NCBI GenBank assembly: GCA_963971305.1
Contig: CAXARO010000135.1
Location: 1 to 64,000, forward strand
Length of the DNA stretch: 64,000 bases
Source of the DNA: Arcuatula senhousia
Taxonomy: Eukaryota; Mollusca; Bivalvia; Mytilida; Mytilidae
Direction of reading: 5' to 3'
Within the stretch, counting starts at the first letter, position 1; the number at the start of each line of letters is the position of its first letter. The translations under genes and the position numbers were made by a program. The notes beneath the pieces are model-generated. The model was not told where the DNA came from and made no database searches. It worked only from the letters and a program-made list of their open reading frames with translations. This document shows, piece after piece, positions 62,001-64,000 of this stretch.

Positions 62001-63112
62001 TTTAAATAACTGGAAGCAAGATGACCGTCCAGATCCAAGATGGTGGACCGGAAAAGGATATGATGTCACAAATACATGTATGCACAGGGAATTCAAGATG
62101 GCAGATAAAACTTAACTGACAAGTGCAAATGCCGAAAAACCTCCTGAAAAATCATAGACGTGAACCAAGAGTTCAAGTACTCTCCTTTTTCAATAAAGAA
62201 AGACTTAAAATTTTCAAGGTCATTTTTAGTCCATGGAATTACATGAATTACGTTTTAACTCACTTGACCCACAGGGTAATGTGAGATATTACCATCACTT
62301 GGCGTCCGACATAATCGTCGCCGTCGGCCGTCGTTTATTCCAAAATCTTCTATAAAACTACAAAAGAGATTGCTTTGAAACTTTGCCCGTATCCTCCATT
62401 GGATGTCCATTACCAAGATTGCAAAAATTGTGACTGCTTACTGCCGCCGTTGTTGAAATAGAAAAGTAAGGTCAGACCCCAGCTTTTGGCCTATAAATCA
62501 GAATATGAAAGAGAAGATTTGATGCAATCTTCCTTCTTCAGCAAGAAAAGCTCTTCAAAAGTCTTCATATAGTCAAAGTTGTCAGATGATCCCTTGCAAG
62601 GGTTACGAGAAAAGTAGAAATAGCTTTTTTTATATTTTTGTGCATAGAATGAAAACTATCGCAAATAGAGAAAAGCTGTTGCTTGATTAAACCTTCAGCT
62701 AATTGAGATCTACATAAGATTAAATTGGGTCTAAAATGTTAAATCAACTCTATATTGATATGGTAATTTAATAGTGAAAATAGAATTTGTTCGTGCTTTT
62801 GGCCCATGGAATAAAAACCAAAACAGATAGAAAAAAATCTGTAGCTTGCTTTGGACACCTTTTATTGTAAAACAATTGACTTTTCACTAAACTTTTCCAA
62901 TTCATATATAAATGGCGTTATATTTGTATGTTAACTAATTTTTAAAAATTTTCTTTGAATATGAAAAAATATACATATTTTTGATATTGTAGAATTTCAA
63001 GATTTTGCTTAAGCAAGCTATTGTCGCCAATCGAGTGGACTATGTGAAAGTTCTACTGCAGGAAAGAGGTGTAGAGTTTGACAGAAAACATTTTCCGTAC
63101 TTGTACTACAAA
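46909..63112 (+). CDS. TRPM-like channel, N-terminal 474 residues in eight exons (partial gene)
   Basis: Gene-level entry. Joining exons 46909-47092, 47835-47989, 50602-50824, 54299-54464, 54708-54819, 58052-58232, 59900-60180 and 62993-63112 gives 1422 coding bases with no stop. The phases at the seven junctions are 1,0,1,2,0,1,0 and fit on both sides. The product matches the N-terminal melastatin homology region of TRPM cation channels (SLOG/LSDAT fold): 'PRLVLSVVGDSSNF' (res. 26-39), 'IPVLVIVVEGD' (193-203), 'LKGSGKAADLIAD' (223-235), 'VNIFDINKR' (281-289) and 'ANRVDYVKVLLQERGVEF' (446-463). In the family this cytosolic region builds the base of the tetramer and can bind ligands. The channel segments must lie right of the window. 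Exon 1 could extend left of the ATG, since the frame is open back to an AG at 46883. Homology is judged by eye. Confidence 0.8.
47835..47989 (+). CDS. TRPM-like exon 2
   Basis: Encodes residues 62-113 in phase with exon 1 (G+AC makes Asp62). The acceptor is TTTTTAAAG and the donor TCG|GTATGT. 'KGSDEKVSTLVREAVYNY' stands where TRPM proteins have the TGG-containing nucleotide-site-like loop followed by a helix; only one glycine remains. 'RISLVGLRS' is the next core strand. The 743-bp intron before it shows no element I recognise, and the chance frames there are ignored. Confidence 0.8.
47990..48250. other. Start of intron 2, nothing recognised
   Basis: Intronic AT-rich sequence before the reverse transcriptase remnant. 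Confidence 0.5.
48251..48760 (+). pseudogene. Decayed reverse transcriptase C-terminal part (retroelement remnant)
   Basis: In shifting frames the conceptual product reads like the end of an animal retroelement reverse transcriptase. An 'FRYIDDVLSQNNP' segment carries the YxDD-type active site (about 48345-48390). It is followed by 'TKLYDKRDDFNFQIVNISF' (about 48495-48550) and 'KDNLLTQGYVAPRLL' (about 48667-48710). Several stops and at least one frame change break it, so it cannot make a working enzyme. It lies in intron 2 of the TRPM-like gene in the same orientation. The class (non-LTR or Penelope-type) cannot be fixed from this fragment; I recognise the strings from common bivalve retroelement proteins. 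Confidence 0.7.
48985..49325 (-). repeat. Minus-strand copy of the 33.9-35.5 kb dispersed repeat
   Basis: GAAAGAAGCAAAGAGGCACC, GGCAACGATAAAACC, AAATCAACGACG, the stretch TCCGGAAAAGTAATCAGTTC and GACAAACCAACATCTG are the complement of the landmarks at 33936-34275. The 70-codon minus frame at 48909-49121 is a reading of this repeat. Confidence 0.75.
49362..50441 (-). repeat. Three tandem ~382-bp units with a terminal hairpin
   Basis: Units start at 49362, 49744 and 50126 (ATTACAAATACCAAAACGCG). Each has a ~313-bp body ending in the perfect hairpin GTCAGAC-AA-GTCTGAC; the first two are followed by a 69-bp spacer with CCCTCGGGGACCTCTGGTCC. The copies are almost identical. A single copy in opposite orientation lies at 55583-55859. 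The 99-101 codon minus frames repeat with the units and change length freely, so they are not treated as genes. Confidence 0.9.
50602..50824 (+). CDS. TRPM-like exon 3
   Basis: Encodes residues 114-187 plus one base, in phase 0 after exon 2. The acceptor is ATATACAG and the donor GAAA|GTAAGA. The first 19 residues are very lysine-rich ('KKAKIGKKKTDSKPDPKQP'). 'LQPNQSGYKTGVEETYY' then stands where TRPM proteins have the LDPNHTHF-type loop, and 'FQANLLQKLSEIYVPFVELE' is the following helix. The segment is shorter than in vertebrate TRPM proteins. The basic tract could be a nuclear-localisation-like or phosphoinositide-contact patch; that is inference only. Confidence 0.75.
51108..53556. repeat. 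'CCATTTACCATCCC' repeat blocks bounding intron 3 centre
   Basis: 51108-51240 begins GTATGGTAAAAGCTTCCCAC and continues with irregular 'ACCATCCTCATACACCAT' motifs. 53340-53556 contains similar 'CCATTTACCATCCCCATTCC' motifs and ends GGGAAGCTTCTACTATACAG, the near-complement of the left start. This may be one large element with inverted ends or two copies of a small one. Between them, 51240-52580 shows no gene. Confidence 0.45.
52585..53315 (-). mobile_element. Bivalve-type element with ~170-bp units, counterpart of 29.1 kb
   Basis: It starts with a GTGAGCCGCATCTCAC hairpin and ATACCCCCCTTCCCCCC. Four ~160-190 bp units follow with GCACATCTACATTATGTCAC, GTTTCATGAAAATCCA and GGGGTTTAGGAGGAGTTG. 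GGACGGACGGAC-type tracts occur at about 52942-52956 and 53262-53283, and it ends GTGGGGGTATAAAAAATAG. The plan mirrors 29086-29905. It is non-coding. Confidence 0.7.
53580..54060. repeat. Two copies of a 'GGGTTAAACCAGGTTTTATGG' repeat
   Basis: 53600-53720 and 53830-54060 share AAAACTACCAAACT / AAGCTACCGAACAT-type stretches, ATACC(G/A)GAGAAATTGA and ATCGCAATGGTCCTGG. The second copy ends TGTGGGTTAAACCAGGTTTT. A third copy lies at 63640-63865. The type is familiar from mussel genomes. The minus frames at 53783-54051 are readings of it. Confidence 0.65.
54299..54464 (+). CDS. TRPM-like exon 4
   Basis: Encodes residues 188-242 plus two bases (A+AA makes Lys188). The acceptor is TTGTTGTAG and the donor CAAG|GTTGGT. 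This is the best-conserved piece. 'IPVLVIVVEGDLETLDHV' matches the TRPM strand 'IPVVCLVxEGG.xTxxxV', and 'IPILILKGSGKAADLIAD' matches the 'TPCVVVxGSGRxADVIA' motif. The GSG..AD loop is intact, unlike the glycines of exons 1-2. The donor is weak, but the phase to exon 5 is correct. Confidence 0.85.
54708..54819 (+). CDS. TRPM-like exon 5
   Basis: Encodes residues 243-280 (AG+T makes Ser243). The acceptor is TCTATTTTAG and the donor TAC|GTATGT. 'LERLKGYMQKIQKHRHY' fits the helix that precedes the 'xITVFxL' strand in TRPM proteins. Only 243 bp of intron separates it from exon 4, the shortest intron of the gene. Confidence 0.8.
55000..56285 (+). repeat. Three tandem ~380-bp units in intron 5
   Basis: GCATTTTGAACATCTTTTGA, then ATTGTGGATTTCCTT, CTGCTGATGAGGAATA, TTGCAGTTGGAGTT, then CATATGTGTT and GTCTCATGTTCATTTAC, recur from about 55033, 55413 and 56095. 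Unit 2 is split by the insertion at 55583-55859. The units are moderately diverged and non-coding. Confidence 0.8.
55583..55859 (+). mobile_element. Single insertion of the hairpin-ended 382-bp family
   Basis: The uninterrupted unit 1 reads ACAGGAGTTTGTCTTTTATG. In unit 2 the same site is ACAGGAG, then 277 bp, then TTTGTCTTTTATG. The insert starts TCGTCAGACTTGCCTGACAC and ends GCATTTTGGTATTTGTAAT. It is the reverse complement of the 49362-50441 family without its spacer. No target-site duplication beyond one T is visible. The 63-64 codon frames here are readings of the insert. Confidence 0.85.
56390..56475 (+). repeat. tRNA-derived SINE head (tRNA-like)
   Basis: TGGTCTAGAGG at 56397-56407 fits the RNA polymerase III A box (TRGYNNANNNG). 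GTTCAAATCC at 56442-56451 fits the B box (GTTCRANNC), 35 bases further on. The surrounding sequence does not fold into a complete tRNA acceptor stem, so this is a tRNA-derived SINE or decayed tRNA copy, not a working tRNA gene. Confidence 0.65.
56590..57095 (+). pseudogene. GIY-YIG endonuclease part of a Penelope-type retroelement, broken
   Basis: From 56694 one frame reads 'CISCKRCNDFVYVGETSDNL', then a helix and 'KPDPVAIHFYTYGNSVDDYE'. The CxxC finger, the 'VYVGET' strand and the 'PVAIHF...HS/NS.DD' block are typical of the GIY-YIG endonuclease that follows the reverse transcriptase in Penelope-like elements. After 'IVGLEKK' a +1 shift is needed to continue into 'YRHTIEKLWMQKLPTNKPHV' and 'INPKRNVISPG'. 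A 3' tail (GATGAAGGCCGGCGTGTTCG) follows at 57046. It is broken and presumably inactive. It lies in intron 5. Confidence 0.75.
57096..58051. other. End of intron 5, nothing recognised
   Basis: AT-rich intronic sequence. The acceptor of exon 6 is TTTCTTTAATAG. Confidence 0.5.
58052..58232 (+). CDS. TRPM-like exon 6
   Basis: Encodes residues 281-340 plus one base. The acceptor is TTTAATAG and the donor TTTCG|GTATTT. 'VNIFDINKRADAEFSDAVVKAIIKAW' matches the TRPM 'xITVFxLxxxxExxDxAILTALLKA' block. After this the sequence ('SHSTEEHERPVKSAIERSGY' onward) no longer follows the family, which normally continues to 'LALAWNRxDIA'. The exon therefore marks the start of a lineage-specific stretch. Confidence 0.8.
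58233..58849. other. Intron 6 left of the MITE
   Basis: Contains a phase-compatible acceptor (ATTTTAG, 58789) and a short open stretch 'ESFVMAVLDHLKIKTVNNP' (58790-58845). No donor in it has the phase needed to join exon 7, so I do not annotate an exon. The 79- and 61-codon frames at 58399-58693 show no family features. Confidence 0.5.
58850..59872. mobile_element. CAGTC MITE copy 2 (1023 bp), in intron 6 next to exon 7
   Basis: It starts CAGTCCAAAAACGGTCGTAT and ends GATATTAGACTG. CATA flanks it on both sides (58846-58849 and 59873-59876), a 4-bp target duplication like that of copy 1. It is close to copy 1 throughout but lacks ~68 bp (copy 1 around 45985-46050). Its right end lies 27 bp before exon 7. 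The 105-codon minus frame at 58799-59116 crosses the element boundary and is not a gene. Confidence 0.9.
59900..60180 (+). CDS. TRPM-like exon 7
   Basis: Encodes residues 341-434 (G+AT makes Asp341). The acceptor is GATATTATAG and the donor ACATAT|GTAAAT. The first 60 residues are polar and low in family similarity ('KSSVQPAPVRTVTSNN'), probably a flexible linker. From 'DIPKFMEKYQDSLTPASL' on a helical segment starts, 'TLYFYIAYQFIQEMQEKKKR'. The frame is open leftward to ACT at 59869, but an acceptor there would be out of phase with exon 6, so 59900 is chosen. Confidence 0.7.
60181..61394. other. Intron 7 left part, nothing recognised
   Basis: AT-rich sequence without a supported repeat or gene. 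Confidence 0.5.
61395..61925 (-). pseudogene. Unrecognised protein-like block, one frame, eight stops
   Basis: Read on the minus strand in a single frame this gives about 175 codons of acidic, helix-rich protein-like sequence. It includes 'QAKVEIPEWLKEHPESLTKE', 'NESDTKSEKSDDLSEDQETF', 'YRKALKNRYVNSIMLQMDVA', 'NETAKILKDYEDFEYEDSLK' and 'DERIEKFKPAEEKEKD'. The frame is interrupted by TAA or TGA at seven places in the main block and once in its upstream edge, but no frameshift is needed. It is antisense within intron 7 of the TRPM-like gene. I know no family for it. A decayed retrogene or mobile-element gene is the likely origin. Confidence 0.6.
62290..62830 (+). mobile_element. Divergent 'CACTTGGCGTCC' element
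   Basis: GATATTACCATCACTTGGCG, then TCCGACATAATCGTCGCCGT, and later TCTTCAAAAGTCTTCATATA, GTCAAAGTTGTCAGATGA and AAAACTATCGCAAATAGAGA follow the order of the elements at 39225 and 42292, with two to three internal units. 61926-62289 and 62831-62992 show nothing else. Confidence 0.65.
62993..63112 (+). CDS. TRPM-like exon 8
   Basis: Encodes residues 435-474 in phase 0 on both sides. The acceptor is ATATTGTAG and the donor AAA|GTAATT. 'LLKQAIVANRVDYVKVLLQE' and 'RGVEFDRKHFPYLYYK' match the TRPM block 'xxAxxxNRxDFVxLFLxxGxxLxxFLTxxxLxxLY'. This is an ankyrin-like helical repeat of the melastatin homology region. The next exon is outside the window or in 63113-64000, where I find none. Confidence 0.85.
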
Positions 63113-63639
63113 GTAATTATATAGATTATTATCTTATTATCTGGTCTGCATAGAAGCACCCAGGGAAATCAAAGTTTGATTTTCGTTTGGTATTTTTTGT
63201 TTCACCACGCCAAACACATTAACACATTTTCAAAAAAAATGTACATATAGATGCATTTTCCCTCAATAATGTTCAGCTTGTGGACTCGTGTTGTTAAACA
63301 TATACTCTCATTATTTTCTTAAGAGTAATTGTTTAGCTAATATTTCTCAAACTGTATTAGAACGAATGCTATGTTCAAATGTATTTTTTTCTTAGTTATT
63401 GCATTATATACTATTAAAGAAAATCGGATAAGGAACATTACATAAAGTTAAGGTTCACTTTAGATACTTAACTCGACATAAGGTATGCTTTCTTTTGTGT
63501 TTCTAATGTCACTTATTGCTGTAATAGAATTTGAATTGTCGTTCTTTGCATGGTTTTTACGTTAGACTTACATTACGAGGAGCAGAACGTTAGAAATACT
63601 CTCTCTTGTTTGTAAGCTTATATAAGTTTTATATAAGTA

Positions 63640-63865
63640 ATAAATAAAGGTAATAACAAAACTACCGAACTTGAATGATCAATCTCATAGTCCAGAGAAA
63701 ATGACAAAAACGAATCAGTCATACCGGAGAACTGGTGGATCGCAATGGTCCTGACTTGGTACAGGCATTTCAAACGAAATGGTGGGTTAAACCAGGTTTT
63801 ATGGCGCCAAACCTCCCTCTTCCATTGCGATCTCAAGTTCACAACATACAAAGTTACATAGAATA
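63640..63865. repeat. Third copy of the 'GGGTTAAACCAGGTTTTATGG' repeat
   Basis: AAAACTACCGAACTTGAATG, ATACCGGAGAACTGG, ATCGCAATGGTCCTGAC and GGTGGGTTAAACCAGGTTTT match 53830-54060. The 77-codon minus frame at 63618-63851 is a reading of it. 63113-63639 and 63866-64000 show nothing else. Confidence 0.65.
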
Positions 63866-64000
63866 GTGCGACACTGGAAAATTTTCTTTGAATTAGGTTT
63901 TATAAGTCGAACAAAATAAGACATGTAGGATATGAAAATTATCATAAAAAAATACAGAAGCTTTTGTCTGGAACTTGGTTGTAATTTTTATTTGAGAGAA

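Overview
The window is AT-rich eukaryotic nuclear DNA. It most resembles a marine mussel (Bivalvia, Mytilus-like). The reasons are the density of bivalve-type non-autonomous repeats, including 'CACTTGGCGTCCGTCGTCG', 'CTGTCTGTCC' and 'ACGCCTGACGCGCATTTC' elements, together with spliced GT-AG exons of an animal TRPM-type ion channel. The genus is inferred, not proven. No bacterial-style operons, rRNA or CRISPR arrays are visible.

Layout. (1) 1-5.5 kb is a head-to-tail chain of ~0.48 kb and ~1.2-1.3 kb non-coding cassettes joined by (GAA)n/(AAT)n tails, with a cluster of short palindromic modules in the middle. (2) 6.6-25.1 kb is a satellite array of about 21.3 copies of an 867-bp unit. It is almost perfectly homogeneous, with four differences noticed, and every unit carries one of the palindromes seen outside it. 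(3) 25.1-46.6 kb has no gene I can support. It holds a TA-flanked MITE, minisatellites, three decayed copies of one ~0.45 kb repeat, two large foldback elements built from dozens of small palindromes (36.1-37.8 kb), and a three-level nest of mobile elements (42.1-46.6 kb). (4) 46.9-63.1 kb carries one real gene: eight plus-strand exons encoding the first 474 residues of a TRPM-like protein, with the channel part beyond the right edge. All seven splice junctions agree in phase.

The TRPM introns hold a decayed reverse transcriptase, a GIY-YIG endonuclease fragment of Penelope type, a tRNA-derived SINE head, a triplicated ~382-bp repeat with a terminal hairpin, and a MITE that landed 27 bp upstream of an exon. 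On the opposite strand there is an unrecognised protein-like block with eight in-frame stops but no evident frameshift.

The most interesting signals are the palindrome family whose two arms change together, the modular cassette chain and the 867-bp satellite that share it, the foldback elements, the MITE at the splice acceptor, and the stop-riddled but frame-coherent antisense block. Almost all open frames of 60-125 codons outside the TRPM exons come from repeats or chance.
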